Positions 43,841 to 57,270 are shown, numbered from the stretch's first letter. The stretch is 64,000 nt of DNA from Thalassospira sp. MCCC 1A01148 (GCF_001613795.1 NZ_LPVZ01000020.1:1426001-1490000); one strand, 5' to 3'. The notes: a model not told the origin generated them from the letters alone. Numbers and translations: made by a program.

Positions 43841-44070
43841 TTCCTGCCTGATCTTGTCTGACCGGCGATTGGGCGCGTATCGCACCTGCGTCACCCGCAA
43901 CCTGCCCGATCTGGTCGGCGCGCAACACACAAAAACTGTGTGACCGTCGCCATGGCTTTTGTCCGGTTCTTGCCCCATACTGATCTGACTGATCATCAAA
44001 CGTGACCTATTGCCGGGTCCTGAGCCATCCTTTGCGGGGATGGCCTGGGGGCGGCACAAGGAGCTAAGTA

Positions 44071-44379
44071 ATGCGCTTCCTTTACTGGATTATTTCCATT
44101 CCGCTTGCCGTGTTGATTGCGGTTTTTGCTGTTTCCAACCGGGCGTTGGTAACGATTTCTCTCTGGCCGTTGCCGTTTGAAGTTGATCTGCCGCTGTTCC
44201 TGCCGATCATGGTCGCGCTTTTGATCGGGCTTGGCATCGGCTTTGCCTTTGAATGGTTGCTCCAGGGTAAGCACCGCCGTGCCGCACGGCGTATGGATAG
44301 CGAACTCAAGCGCATCAAAACCGATGACACCACGCACACCACACCCAATAGCGATCAAAAGGCCATCGGCCACAGCTGA
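44071..44379 (+). CDS. LapA-domain (DUF1049) membrane protein
   Basis: 102 residues with two hydrophobic helices (WIISIPLAVLIAVFAVSN and FLPIMVALLIGLGIGFAFEW) and a basic cytoplasmic tail. Member of the LapA/YciS family, which in E. coli works with LapB in regulation of lipopolysaccharide synthesis; no lapB neighbour here. AAGGAG precedes the ATG. It lies between ihfB and pyrF, a common order in alphaproteobacteria. Confidence 0.9.
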   Translation: MRFLYWIISIPLAVLIAVFAVSNRALVTISLWPLPFEVDLPLFLPIMVALLIGLGIGFAFEWLLQGKHRRAARRMDSELKRIKTDDTTHTTPNSDQKAIGHS

Positions 44380-44387
44380 TCACGTCA

Positions 44388-44413
44388 AAGGGCTCCGTTT
44401 CGGGGCCCTTTTG
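44388..44413 (+). terminator. Terminator after lapA
   Basis: Stem AAGGGCTCCG / CGGGGCCCTT (one G-T pair), 3-nt loop, then TT. Confidence 0.85.
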
Positions 44414-44624
44414 CTGTCTTGCCCAAACAAACAACAAGCTGCGGGCGTCTGGCGCATGGCGCCCTTGCAGGGCAAGGGGCTGATTTGACATTGGCCTTTG
44501 CACACAAATCGGCTAAGCCATGTCCGGTCCGCCCGCAACGGCAAATCTATCAGCCATCCTGACAGATCTGGGCCGACCTAATCTCGCCCACTGCCCGCCC
44601 AATGCCCGCTTGATGGAGGACCGC

Positions 44625-45347
44625 ATGACCCAGACCCTTGCTGCCAAAGACCGCATTTTCTGCGCGATTGATACCACTGATCTTGATCATGCGATCAATC
44701 TGGCGTCCAGCCTGTCTGGCGTAATTGGCGGGGCAAAGCTGGGCAAGGAATTCTTCGCCGCCCACGGGCCACAAGGGGTTCGGGCTGTTGCCAAGGCAGG
44801 CATGCCGATCTTTCTTGATGTCAAATATCACGACATCCCCAATACAGTGGCCGGTGCCATCCGTGCGGTTACGCCACTGGGGCTTCGGATCGTGAATGTC
44901 CATGCCGCCGGTGGTCTGGAAATGATGAAACGTGCCGGTGATGCGGCGCGCGAAGCCGCCGACAAGGCGGGGGTTGAGGTGCCATGGGTGATTGCTGTCA
45001 CCATCCTGACCAGCATGGATCAGGGTGATCTTGATGATGTCGGCCTCAAGGGTCCGATTGAAGAACGCGTGGTCAAACTGGCCGAACTGACCCAAAAGGC
45101 CGGTCTGGACGGGGTTGTATGTTCTGCACAGGAAATCACCCCGGTGCGCAAGGCCCTTGGCCCGGACTTCAAACTGATCACACCGGGCATTCGCCCGGCT
45201 TGGGCAACCAGTGATGACCAGAAACGCATTGTGACGCCGGCGGATGCGGTTGCCATGGGCAGTGACGTACTGGTGATTGGCCGTCCGATCACCAAGGCCG
45301 ATGATCCGGTTGCGGCGGCGCAAAAGATCGTCGCTGAACTTTCCTGA
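44625..45347 (+). CDS. pyrF: Orotidine 5'-phosphate decarboxylase
   Basis: 240 residues. Last step of UMP synthesis. Signatures: FCAIDTTDLDHAINLA, KLGKEFFAAHGP, the catalytic FLDVKYHDIPNTVAGA (Asp-Lys-Asp set), and LITPGIRPAW near the end. GGAGGA lies five bases before the ATG at 44625; the frame is open to 44520. Completes the aroA-cmk-rpsA-sppA-ihfB-lapA-pyrF block. Confidence 0.96.
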   Translation: MTQTLAAKDRIFCAIDTTDLDHAINLASSLSGVIGGAKLGKEFFAAHGPQGVRAVAKAGMPIFLDVKYHDIPNTVAGAIRAVTPLGLRIVNVHAAGGLEMMKRAGDAAREAADKAGVEVPWVIAVTILTSMDQGDLDDVGLKGPIEERVVKLAELTQKAGLDGVVCSAQEITPVRKALGPDFKLITPGIRPAWATSDDQKRIVTPADAVAMGSDVLVIGRPITKADDPVAAAQKIVAELS

Positions 45348-45517
45348 TCCAGATACCAGCCCCTTAATGCGCGCAGCTTGTCCGGTTTCCGATCAGGGGA
45401 TGACAAGCTGCCATGCAAATTTCGCGATGGATTTGCGCACTGTGTTATCCCAGAATTGAATCGTTTCAAAAATTGATACATGATGCGTATCTCGCAGTTG
45501 CACAAAACGTTGGCCGT

Positions 45518-45544
45518 GCCACCCGCGCCACCCGCGCCACCCGC
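45518..45544. repeat. Three 9-bp tandem repeats
   Basis: GCCACCCGC three times in a row, 26 bp before the MFS gene start. Variable copy number could alter the promoter or ribosome binding spacing. Confidence 0.8.
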
Positions 45545-45570
45545 GCCGTCGTTGATCTGGATAGTCTGAC

Positions 45571-46779
45571 ATGACCGATATCACCACCCGCCCCGGATTT
45601 TTCGGGAACCTGCCGATTCTTGCGCTCGCCCTTGCGTCATTCGGGATTGGCACGACCGAGTTTGTCATCATGGGGCTTTTGCCCGATGTGGCGCTTGATC
45701 TTGGTGTAAGCATCCCCGATGCCGGGTTGCTGGTGACGGGCTATGCCCTTGGTGTGACTTTTGGCGCGCCGTTTCTGGCGATCGCCACGGCACGCATGGA
45801 TCGCCGTCGTGCTTTGCTGCTGCTGATTTCCATCTTTATTTTCGGCAATTTCCTGTGTGCGATTGCGCCCGACTACTGGCTTTTGATGATGGCGCGCGTG
45901 GTTACGGCATTTTGCCATGGTGCGTTCTTCGGGTTGGGGGCTGTTGTGGCGTCAAACCTTGTCGCCCCGCATAAACGCGTGCAGGCCATTGCCCTGATGT
46001 TTTCCGGTCTGACACTGGCCAATGTGCTGGGCGTGCCGTTCGGCACCGCCCTTGGACAGGAACTTGGTTGGCGCTCGACCTTCTGGGCGGTGGTCGCCAT
46101 TGGCATCTTTGCCGCCAGCGCGCTTTATTTCGCCCTGCCGCGCAAGATCGCCGCATCCACGGGTAGCCTGTGGCTCGAAGCAAAGTCGCTTGGCAAAAAA
46201 CAGGTTTTGCTGGCCATGCTGATTTCGGTTTTGGCCTCTGCCAGCATGTTTAGTGTCTTTACCTATATCACCCCGATGCTTCAGGAAATTACCGGCATCA
46301 CCCCGCGTCAGGTGACCTATGTGCTGTTGCTGTTCGGGGTTGGTCTGACCTTGGGCAATTACATCGGCGGGCGTCTGGGTGACTGGCGTTTGATGCCGGC
46401 CGTCATCATTGCCTTTGTCTTGCTGATTGCGATCCTTGCGACCTTTACCGAAACGCTGACTTCGGTGATTCCGGCAGTTGCAACCGTGATGTTGTGGGGG
46501 GTGGTTGCCTTTGCCCTGGTCTCCCCGCTTCAGATGCGCGTGGTGAACGAGGCATCCGATGCGCCCAACCTCGCCTCCACCCTTAATCAGGGGGCCTTTA
46601 ACCTTGGCAATGCGGCGGGTGCGTGGTTTGGCGGCATTGCCATTATCCAGGGTGTTTCCTATCAGCACATCCCGTGGCTTGGGGCCGCGATTGCGGTGCT
46701 GGCTTTGCTGTTCACGGTCTGGAGCCACCTGCTGGATCGCCGGGACGAAATCCTTGTCGAAAACGGTGCCAGTGCCTGA
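45571..46779 (+). CDS. MFS transporter, DHA1 (AraJ/YdhP-like) family
   Basis: 402 residues, twelve predicted helices. Begins FGNLPILALALASFGIGTTEFVIMGLL, a hallmark of the AraJ/YdhP/sugar efflux group; loop 2-3 ARMDRRRALLL and the mid-protein VPFGTALGQELGWRS follow. Proton-driven efflux of drugs or sugars is typical; substrate unknown. Three 9-bp repeats lie right before the start. A terminator follows. Confidence 0.88.
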   Translation: MTDITTRPGFFGNLPILALALASFGIGTTEFVIMGLLPDVALDLGVSIPDAGLLVTGYALGVTFGAPFLAIATARMDRRRALLLLISIFIFGNFLCAIAPDYWLLMMARVVTAFCHGAFFGLGAVVASNLVAPHKRVQAIALMFSGLTLANVLGVPFGTALGQELGWRSTFWAVVAIGIFAASALYFALPRKIAASTGSLWLEAKSLGKKQVLLAMLISVLASASMFSVFTYITPMLQEITGITPRQVTYVLLLFGVGLTLGNYIGGRLGDWRLMPAVIIAFVLLIAILATFTETLTSVIPAVATVMLWGVVAFALVSPLQMRVVNEASDAPNLASTLNQGAFNLGNAAGAWFGGIAIIQGVSYQHIPWLGAAIAVLALLFTVWSHLLDRRDEILVENGASA

Positions 46780-46811
46780 CAAGTTGCCTGACACGTTGCC
46801 TGATCCAATAC

Positions 46812-46845
46812 AAAACCCGTCATCCAAATGGCTGACGGGTTTTCT
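46812..46845. terminator. Bidirectional terminator between MFS and TauE genes
   Basis: Stem AAAACCCGTCA / TGACGGGTTTT with a 10-nt loop; works for both convergent genes. Confidence 0.9.
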
Positions 46846-46866
46846 TTATGTCCGGTGTTGTTTTCT

Positions 46867-47670
46867 TTAACCGACCCAGTGGCGGATCTGATCCCAGCTG
46901 TGGCTGATGGTTGATCCGTACTGATCGATGATCAGCTTGATTGAAATCGCGATAGAGGTGACGACCAAAAGCGGCCGTACCAGACGCGCCCCCACCTTCA
47001 TCACCATATGCGATCCGATCTGCGCACCGATCAATGCGCCAACCGCCATCACGCCACCAACAATCCACACGACCTCGCCCCCGGCAATAAACATCACAAG
47101 CGACGCAAAGTTCGAGGTGAAGTTGAGGATCTTGGTATGGGCGGTTGCCTTGGTCATGTTAAAGCCAAGCAGGGCGACAAAGGCGATGGAAAAGAACGAT
47201 CCGGTGCCCGGTCCAAAGAAACCGTCATAAAACCCGATGGCAAAACCGGCGGTAAAGGCGAATGTTGTCTTGCCGATGATCTGATGGGCATCAATGTCCC
47301 CCACGCGGGGTGAAAACAGGAAATACAGCGCAATCAGGATCAAAAGTGCGGGCAGGATGGTCATCAGAATGCCCGGATCAAGCATCTGGACCAGAACTGT
47401 ACCCAAAGCCGACCCGGCAAAGGTCAGGACAATCGCCAGAACCATGTCGCGCGGATGAACATGACCCTTGCGAATGAAGTTAAGGGACGCGCTGAAGCTG
47501 CCAAAACTGCCCTGAAGCTTGTTGGTTGCCAGCGCCTGCGCCGGGGTGACGCCCGCCCACAGCAGGGCCGGAATGGTGATCAGCCCGCCACCCCCGGCAA
47601 TTGCATCGACAAAGCCGGCAAGGGCAGCAACGGCAAACAGGATTGCAAGAAGTTCAAAACCAAATTCCAT
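46867..47670 (-). CDS. Sulfite exporter TauE/SafE-family permease
   Basis: 267 residues, about eight helices. Signatures: ALAGFVDAIAGGGGLITIPALLWAG near the N-terminus, PAQALATNKLQGSFGS, GFYDGFFGPGTGSFFSIAFV in the second half (duplicated fold). Exports small organic or sulfur anions in relatives; substrate unknown. The ATG at 47670 starts at the family N-terminus; the frame is open to 47817. Unrelated in sequence to the DsbD_2-like protein at 12.9 kb. Confidence 0.9.
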   Translation of the reverse strand: MEFGFELLAILFAVAALAGFVDAIAGGGGLITIPALLWAGVTPAQALATNKLQGSFGSFSASLNFIRKGHVHPRDMVLAIVLTFAGSALGTVLVQMLDPGILMTILPALLILIALYFLFSPRVGDIDAHQIIGKTTFAFTAGFAIGFYDGFFGPGTGSFFSIAFVALLGFNMTKATAHTKILNFTSNFASLVMFIAGGEVVWIVGGVMAVGALIGAQIGSHMVMKVGARLVRPLLVVTSIAISIKLIIDQYGSTISHSWDQIRHWVG

Positions 47671-47844
47671 CGGCGAGCTTTCTAAATGGGGTGCGACCAC
47701 ACGTTGGGGGCGATGCAGTCTGTCAAAACAGCGCACATCATATGGCTTTGCATCCTTACGTCCAGTCGGATCGATTTCAGTCGTTGAATTGCGCGCAAGC
47801 CGTAGTCTAAAAGTCACACACCGTTCTTTTTATGAGTTCCAGAT

Positions 47845-48684
47845 ATGCCCGAATTGCCAGAGGTCGAAACAGTCACCCGTGGTCTGATACCCGTTATGGA
47901 AGGACAGGTTGTCGATCATGTCGTGCAGCGGCGCGCAAACCTGCGTTTTGCCTTCCCGGAGGGTTTTGTTGATCGCATGGCCGGGCGCAAGATCAATCAA
48001 CTGACCCGGCGCGCGAAATATATCCTCGGCTATCTTGATGACGGGCAGGTGTTGCTGGTCCATCTTGGCATGTCCGGGCGCATGACCATCCATAATGACC
48101 CGAATGTCGGCGTGCCTGACCCGGGCAAACATGATCATGTTGATTTTGTTATGGCGGACGGGGCGGTGGTGCGGTTTAACGATCCAAGGCGCTTTGGGGT
48201 CATTACCCTGATCCATGGTGATGAGGTCTCCACCCACAAGATGCTGGCCGGCATCGGGCCGGAACCACTTGGAAATGCCTTTAACGCCGCCGTTCTGGGG
48301 GCTGGCATCGCCAAACGGGCAAGCCCGATCAAGACGGTTCTGCTGGATCAGAAACTGGTGGCTGGTCTGGGCAATATATATGTCTGCGAGGCGCTGTTTC
48401 GGGCTGGCATCGCACCGGACCGTCTGGCAAAGAATCTCAAACCTGGCGAGATTGACCGTCTTTATCGTGAAATCCGCCTTGTGCTGGAAGATGCGATTGC
48501 CGCTGGCGGATCAAGCCTTAAGGACTATCGCCAAAGCGATGGCGAGCTTGGCTATTTCCAGCATAATTTCCGCGTCTATGGCCGCGAAGGCGAAACCTGC
48601 ATTGCGGATGGCTGTGACGCCACCGTTGAACGCATCGTCCAGGCCGGGCGATCAACCTTCTTCTGCCCCAGCTGCCAAAAATAG
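47845..48684 (+). CDS. mutM: Formamidopyrimidine-DNA glycosylase
   Basis: 279 residues. Removes 8-oxoguanine and nicks the strand. N-terminal catalytic Pro-Glu in MPELPEVETVTRGL, then the conserved KTVLLDQKLVAGLGNIY with the DNA-contacting residues, and a C-terminal zinc finger with CIADGCD and CPSC. All key residues present. It is divergent from the TauE gene. Confidence 0.97.
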   Translation: MPELPEVETVTRGLIPVMEGQVVDHVVQRRANLRFAFPEGFVDRMAGRKINQLTRRAKYILGYLDDGQVLLVHLGMSGRMTIHNDPNVGVPDPGKHDHVDFVMADGAVVRFNDPRRFGVITLIHGDEVSTHKMLAGIGPEPLGNAFNAAVLGAGIAKRASPIKTVLLDQKLVAGLGNIYVCEALFRAGIAPDRLAKNLKPGEIDRLYREIRLVLEDAIAAGGSSLKDYRQSDGELGYFQHNFRVYGREGETCIADGCDATVERIVQAGRSTFFCPSCQK

Positions 48685-48949
48685 CAGCGCCACATAACCT
48701 TCGTTAGGGCGTCACACGATCTGTCCCGGGCTTTTGCCAGACTGACGTAGCGGCATCTTGGCAGGTCGCTGATGCATACGGGCGCCATCATTTGAAAACG
48801 CGGTGCAATTCATGACACGTCTGGTTGCGGCGTGCGGCCAAAATCGGTAAAACAGTATCAAAATATGGTTTCAGCCGAATCGGCCCGACAACGCCACGGA
48901 ATCCTGTACCGGGATCAGCGGGCCGAACAGCGATAAAAGGATCACTTGC

Positions 48950-49726
48950 ATGTCTTATGAAAACATCATCGCCGAGAAAAAGGGCAATGTCGGCCTGATC
49001 ACGCTTAACCGCCCCAAGGCGCTCAATGCGCTGTGTGATGCGCTGATCAAGGATATCGGTGCGGCACTCGATGATTTCGAATCCGATGAAGATATCCGTG
49101 CGATTGTCATTACCGGGTCGGAACGGGCCTTTGCTGCCGGGGCCGACATCAAGGAAATGGCCGATTACGACTATATGGATGTCTATAAAAACGACTTCAT
49201 CACCAAGGGCTGGACCCGGGTGGCGTCGTGCCGCAAGCCGACCATTGCCGCGGTCGCCGGATTCGCATTGGGTGGTGGCTGTGAAATGGCCATGATGTGC
49301 GACATCATGATTGCGGCTGACACCGCCAAGTTCGGTCAGCCGGAAATCACCATCGGTACCATCCCCGGTGCAGGCGGGACACAACGCCTGACCCGCGCGG
49401 TTGGCAAGGCCAAGGCCATGGAAATGTGCCTGACCGGGCGCATGATGGATGCCGAGGAAGCCGAACGCGCCGGTCTGGTTGCGCGAATCGTCCCGGCCGA
49501 CTCGCTTATGGACGAAGCCATGCAGCTGGCCGAAAAGATCGCCTCCTTCTCCGGTCCGGTGTCGATGAAGGTCAAGGAATCGGTCAACAAGGCCTTTGAG
49601 ATGACCCTGACCGAAGGCCTGATGTTCGAGCGTCGCGAATTCCATTCGACCTTCGCACTCGAAGACCGGGCCGAGGGCATGAAAGCCTTTGGCGAGAAGC
49701 GCAAAGCCGATTTCAAGCACCGTTGA
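48950..49726 (+). CDS. Enoyl-CoA hydratase
   Basis: 258 residues, crotonase family. Adds water to trans-2-enoyl-CoA in fatty acid beta-oxidation. Oxyanion-hole segment [12 protein letters not shown], catalytic Glu residues in [15 protein letters not shown] and [21 protein letters not shown]; both are present, which separates it from isomerase-only members. Typical short-chain length. AGGATCAC precedes the ATG. Confidence 0.94.
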   Translation: MSYENIIAEKKGNVGLITLNRPKALNALCDALIKDIGAALDDFESDEDIRAIVITGSERAFAAGADIKEMADYDYMDVYKNDFITKGWTRVASCRKPTIAAVAGFALGGGCEMAMMCDIMIAADTAKFGQPEITIGTIPGAGGTQRLTRAVGKAKAMEMCLTGRMMDAEEAERAGLVARIVPADSLMDEAMQLAEKIASFSGPVSMKVKESVNKAFEMTLTEGLMFERREFHSTFALEDRAEGMKAFGEKRKADFKHR

Positions 49727-49836
49727 TTGTTTAATCACCGGGCAACTTGACCCCTGATTCCGCGTGCACATATCTGCCTTGCGGGGCAAAAGAGTCCGAA
49801 GCCGCAGAAATTGAGGCGTTATGGCGGTATCGGGGG

Positions 49837-49865
49837 TTGACGAGGGTTTCGGACGGAGCTATAAG
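49837..49865 (+). promoter_or_regulatory. Sigma-70-like promoter of rpsT
   Basis: TTGACG and TATAAG with 17-bp spacing, ending 46 bp before the rpsT start: a near-consensus promoter for a ribosomal protein gene. Confidence 0.75.
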
Positions 49866-49911
49866 CCGCGCTCCGAATTACGTAACATTTGTTTGAAGAG
49901 ACAGGTTCGCA

Positions 49912-50172
49912 ATGGCTCACCATAAATCGGCCAAGAAGCGCATTCGCCGCAACGCCGCACGTGCAGAAGTAAATGGTGCACGTATCGGTCGCATTCGTAC
50001 CTTCGTTAAGAAGGTCGAGGCTGCGCTGAACGTTGGCGACAAAGATGCTGCTCAGGCTGCGATGAAAATCGCTGAGCCGGAACTGGCACGTGGCGCACAG
50101 CTTGGCGTTCTGCACAAGAACACCGCTGCTCGCAAGGTTTCGCGTCTGGCTGCACGCATCAAGGCGCTTTAA
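49912..50172 (+). CDS. rpsT: 30S ribosomal protein S20
   Basis: 86 residues, very basic. [20 protein letters not shown] is diagnostic, as is [18 protein letters not shown] at the end. Its place before dnaA is the usual alphaproteobacterial arrangement. A near-consensus promoter precedes and a strong terminator follows, so it is monocistronic. Confidence 0.98.
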   Translation: MAHHKSAKKRIRRNAARAEVNGARIGRIRTFVKKVEAALNVGDKDAAQAAMKIAEPELARGAQLGVLHKNTAARKVSRLAARIKAL

Positions 50173-50198
50173 TTTATCCCTTACGGGATGGCGAGTCG

Positions 50199-50225
50199 AA
50201 GGCCGCACCTCTGGTGCGGCCTTTT
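50199..50225 (+). terminator. Terminator of rpsT
   Basis: Stem AAGGCCGCACC / GGTGCGGCCTT with loop TCT, then TT. Confidence 0.93.
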
Positions 50226-50564
50226 CGCTGCCCGGATTTCGCAGAATCACCTTTTGTTCCTTGATTGCGCGTGTGCAAGAAACCGCAGAAAATAAGGACC
50301 GTTGCGGTGGCGAAATCCTTTTAACGTTCTGTTAAAGATCGCCTTGCCTGATGTGGGTCACATCAGTACAGTGTTTGGACTTTGCAGGTCGCGCAAAGCG
50401 ACTGGCAACGAAGAACCAAAAAACAAAAGGCGCGAGTACACTTCCCTGATGATGTGGAAGGCCAGCGTGTTGATCAAAGCGATGATCAACGCGAGACGGT
50501 ACTGTTTTGTCTTTTGCGGTCTTTGTCGTGGTGAAATAGGGAAATTCGGGGAAAGGTTCTTACA
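50226..50564. promoter_or_regulatory. dnaA upstream region with CtrA-like site and inverted repeat
   Basis: 339 bp with no ORF. TTAA-N7-TTAA at 50321-50335 matches the CtrA binding consensus of alphaproteobacteria. CTGATGTG-GGT-CACATCAG (50348-50366) is a perfect 8-bp-arm inverted repeat 13 bp further on. No DnaA boxes (TTATCCACA) are seen, so this is not evidently an origin. Confidence 0.55.
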
Positions 50565-52100
50565 GTGCAGCACGCCGTGAGGGACACACAATCGGCACTG
50601 GGTCAATCCAAAGGGGGGATTGCGGGTGACGAGCACGCAGCACTTGATGATCATGCAGTTGCAACCTGGCAAGTCGTACGCGAAAAGCTGCGCGCCGAGT
50701 TTGGCGCCACAGCCTATCGTTACTGGCTTGAACCGGTTGGTCTGATCGCGGTCGAAGCCGGTGTTGCGCGCCTTGGTGCGCCGACCCGCGCCATGCGTGA
50801 TTGGGTTACACAGCATTATCTCGACCGCATCCAGAAATTCTGGCATTCCGAAGATCCCGATGTACATTTCGTTGAAATCAACATCGTGTCTGCAGCTGCC
50901 GCACAGGCCGGTTCAGCCGCATCAACCTCCAAAAATTCCTCTGCGGCTGCTGCGCCCGCATCCGGGTCACGCGCCAAATCTGCACGTAACAACGAGTCCC
51001 GCGAAAACGTTGTTGCCTCGCCGTGTCAGCCCGCAAGATCGGGCCGTACCGCAATTGCCAGCATGTCCGATGATGGGATTTCGGCAGCACTGGACCCGCG
51101 CTACACATTCGACAATTTCGTTTTGGGCAAGCCCAACGAGTTCGCCTATGCCGCCGCGCGTCGTTTGGCAGAAGCCGAATCGGTCCCGTTCAATCCGCTT
51201 TTCCTGTATGGCGGGGTTGGTCTTGGTAAAACCCACCTGATGCATGCGATTGCCTGGCATATCCGCCGCACGCAACCACACCGCACGGTGATTTATCTCT
51301 CGGCCGAGAAATTCATGTACCGCTTCATCCGGGCGCTGCGCGACAAGAACACGGTTGATTTCAAGGACCAGTTCCGTTCGGTCGATGTGCTGATGGTTGA
51401 TGATGTCCAGTTCATCTCGGGCAAGGATTCAACCCAGGAAGAATTCTTCCACACCTTCAATGCGCTGGTTGACCAGGGGCGTCAGATCATTGTTTCGGCT
51501 GACAAGTCACCGTCTGACCTTGAAGATATCGAGGAACGCCTGCGTTCGCGTCTGGGGTCCGGCCTTGTCGCCGATATCCACGCAACGACCTATGAGCTGC
51601 GTCTGGGCATCCTGGAGGCCAAGGCCGAACGTCAGGGCGTCGAGCTGCCCCAGCGGGTTATGGAATTCCTTGCTCACAAGATCACGGCCAATGTGCGTGA
51701 GCTTGAAGGGGCCCTGAACCGTGTGATTGCGCATGCCCAGCTTGTGGGGCGTGAAATCGGGCTGGAGATGGTTCAGGACATTCTGCATGACGTTCTGCGT
51801 GCGTCCGAGCGCCGCGTTTCGATTGAGGAAATCCAGAAACGCGTGGCAGAGCATTTCAACATCAAGGTTTCGGACATGCATTCTGCCCGTCGTGCGCGTG
51901 CTGTGGCCCGTCCGCGTCAGGTGGCAATGTATCTGTCCAAACAGCTTACCACGCACTCGCTGCCGGAAATCGGCCGCAAGTTCGGTGGGCGCGACCACAC
52001 CACGGTCATGCATGCTGTACGCAAGATCGAAGAACTGCACGGAACGGACCCGTCCCTGTGCGAAGATATCGATCTTTTGCGCCGTATGCTTGAAAGCTGA
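50565..52100 (+). CDS. dnaA: Chromosomal replication initiator protein DnaA
   Basis: 511 residues. Domain I is at about 30-110 (ATWQVVREKLRAEFGATAYRYW), with a variable linker of Ala and Ser to about 180. The AAA+ domain has Walker A GGVGLGKTH (about 216), Walker B LMVDDVQF, and RLRSRLGSGLVADI. Domain IV has HSLPEIGRKFGGRDHTTV, which binds DnaA boxes. The start is a GTG with AAAGG upstream; no ATG lies before domain I, so the extended N-terminus of about 30 residues is likely real. First of the dnaA-dnaN-recF-gyrB series. Confidence 0.97.
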   Translation: MQHAVRDTQSALGQSKGGIAGDEHAALDDHAVATWQVVREKLRAEFGATAYRYWLEPVGLIAVEAGVARLGAPTRAMRDWVTQHYLDRIQKFWHSEDPDVHFVEINIVSAAAAQAGSAASTSKNSSAAAAPASGSRAKSARNNESRENVVASPCQPARSGRTAIASMSDDGISAALDPRYTFDNFVLGKPNEFAYAAARRLAEAESVPFNPLFLYGGVGLGKTHLMHAIAWHIRRTQPHRTVIYLSAEKFMYRFIRALRDKNTVDFKDQFRSVDVLMVDDVQFISGKDSTQEEFFHTFNALVDQGRQIIVSADKSPSDLEDIEERLRSRLGSGLVADIHATTYELRLGILEAKAERQGVELPQRVMEFLAHKITANVRELEGALNRVIAHAQLVGREIGLEMVQDILHDVLRASERRVSIEEIQKRVAEHFNIKVSDMHSARRARAVARPRQVAMYLSKQLTTHSLPEIGRKFGGRDHTTVMHAVRKIEELHGTDPSLCEDIDLLRRMLES

Positions 52101-52142
52101 CTGGTTGTCTGACTGATAGCCAAGTGACTGGGAATTTTGATG

Positions 52143-52171
52143 AAATCCGCCGCAACTCACGGCGGATTTTG
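52143..52171 (+). terminator. Terminator after dnaA
   Basis: Stem AAATCCGCCG / CGGCGGATTT with a 7-nt loop and a T-rich tail; separates dnaA from dnaN. Confidence 0.9.
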
Positions 52172-52431
52172 CTTTTGAATCTGGCTGGATTTTTCCCCGA
52201 ATTTGATCAGTAAAACTGCGAGTCGCGCGGTTTGCCCCGCTTTGCGCGTTCAAGGCATATTTTTGTCCGCCGACTCCTTTTATTTGCTTGGGTTTAAGCC
52301 GTAAAAATCCTTCGATTTCCCGGTATGCATGTTATAATGCGCCTTCCGCACCCGAAAGGGTGTGGGTCAGGTAGGAAAACTGATTAAAAATCAATTTGTT
52401 AAACAAATACTGACAGACGGATAGGACGGGC
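52172..52431. promoter_or_regulatory. dnaN promoter and leader
   Basis: A perfect -10 TATAAT lies at 52333-52338, with a weak -35 (TTCGAT) 16 bp before. In the leader, TGATT-AAA-AATCA and the odd palindrome ATTTGTT-A-AACAAAT (52394-52408) stand 24 bp upstream of the start codon. The dnaN-recF-gyrB genes probably share this promoter. Confidence 0.55.
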
Positions 52432-53550
52432 ATGAAGCTGACCATCGAACGCGCGGCGCTGTTGAAATCGCTGACCCATGTTCAAAGCGTTGTTGAACGA
52501 CGTAACACCATTCCGATTCTGTCCAATATTTTGCTGCGGGCAGAGAATGATCGTCTCTCGCTCACCGCGACCGACATGGACCTTGAAGTCATCGAAACCA
52601 CGACGGCTGAGGTCTCTGAACCGGGCGCGACCACAACCCCTGCCCATACCCTTTATGAAATCGTTCGCAAGCTGCCAGAAGGCTCTCAGGTGCAAATCGC
52701 GCTTGAGCCGGGCGCAGGTCGCCTGACCCTGTCTGCCGGTCGTTCGAAATTTAACCTTGCGGTTCTGCCGGTCGATGATTTCCCGGTCATGTCTGGTGGC
52801 GACCTTCCGGTCAGCTTCGGTCTGGCAGCGGCCGAACTGCGTGGTCTGATCGACCGTGCCGAATTTGCCATCTCGACCGAGGAAACCCGTTACTACCTCA
52901 ACGGTATCTATTTCCACGCCACCGACGCCGAGGGCACCAAGATCCTGCGCGCGGTCGCAACCGACGGTCACCGTCTGGCGCGCGTCGAAGCGCCGCTGCC
53001 TGAAGGTGCTGAAAACATGCCGGGCGTTATCGTCCCGCGCAAAACCATTGGCGAGTTGCGCAAGCTGATTGATGAAACCGGCGAGGCGGTCGATATCGCA
53101 ATGTCAGACACCAAAATCCGCTTTGGCTTTGGCGAGGCGGTTCTGACCTCAAAACTGATTGATGGCACCTTCCCGGACTACGAACGTGTCATTCCGTCGG
53201 GCAACGACAAGACGCTGGATATCGAATGCAAATCCTTTGCGGATGCTGTTGATCGCGTATCGGCCATCTCGATTGAAAAGTCGCGCGCGGTAAAGGTCGT
53301 TCTGTCGGGCAATACCCTGACCCTGTCGGCCTCAAGCCCGGAACACGGCACTGCGTCCGAGGAACTCGAAATCAATTACGATGCCGAGGATATCGAGATC
53401 GGTTTCAACTCGCGCTATCTGCTGGACATTGCCAAGCAGGTTAAGGGCGATACGCTTAACCTTCTGATGTCGGACGGTTCAAGCCCGACCATTCTGCGTG
53501 ACACCGACGACCTTTCGGCATTGTACGTTCTGATGCCGATGCGTGTTTGA
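52432..53550 (+). CDS. dnaN: DNA polymerase III beta subunit (sliding clamp)
   Basis: 372 residues, three clamp domains. MKLTIERAALLKSLTHVQSV at the start, VERRNTIPILSNILL, AVATDGHRLARVE in the middle and ALYVLMPMRV at the end are all conserved. The clamp encircles DNA and tethers the polymerase. Typical length. recF follows after 63 bp. Confidence 0.97.
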   Translation: MKLTIERAALLKSLTHVQSVVERRNTIPILSNILLRAENDRLSLTATDMDLEVIETTTAEVSEPGATTTPAHTLYEIVRKLPEGSQVQIALEPGAGRLTLSAGRSKFNLAVLPVDDFPVMSGGDLPVSFGLAAAELRGLIDRAEFAISTEETRYYLNGIYFHATDAEGTKILRAVATDGHRLARVEAPLPEGAENMPGVIVPRKTIGELRKLIDETGEAVDIAMSDTKIRFGFGEAVLTSKLIDGTFPDYERVIPSGNDKTLDIECKSFADAVDRVSAISIEKSRAVKVVLSGNTLTLSASSPEHGTASEELEINYDAEDIEIGFNSRYLLDIAKQVKGDTLNLLMSDGSSPTILRDTDDLSALYVLMPMRV

Positions 53551-53613
53551 CGGTAAGCACGATACGCTGTGGCTGCTCTTGCCAATAACCTCATGCCAAA
53601 AGACGGGGTGTCG

Positions 53614-57250
<3,637 letters not shown>

Positions 57251-57270
57251 TCCTGAGCGTTGTGTGAATT

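Noticed and set aside
50226..52431. Possible replication origin at dnaA/dnaN
   Set aside because: No clusters of DnaA boxes in either intergenic region, and alphaproteobacterial origins often lie elsewhere.
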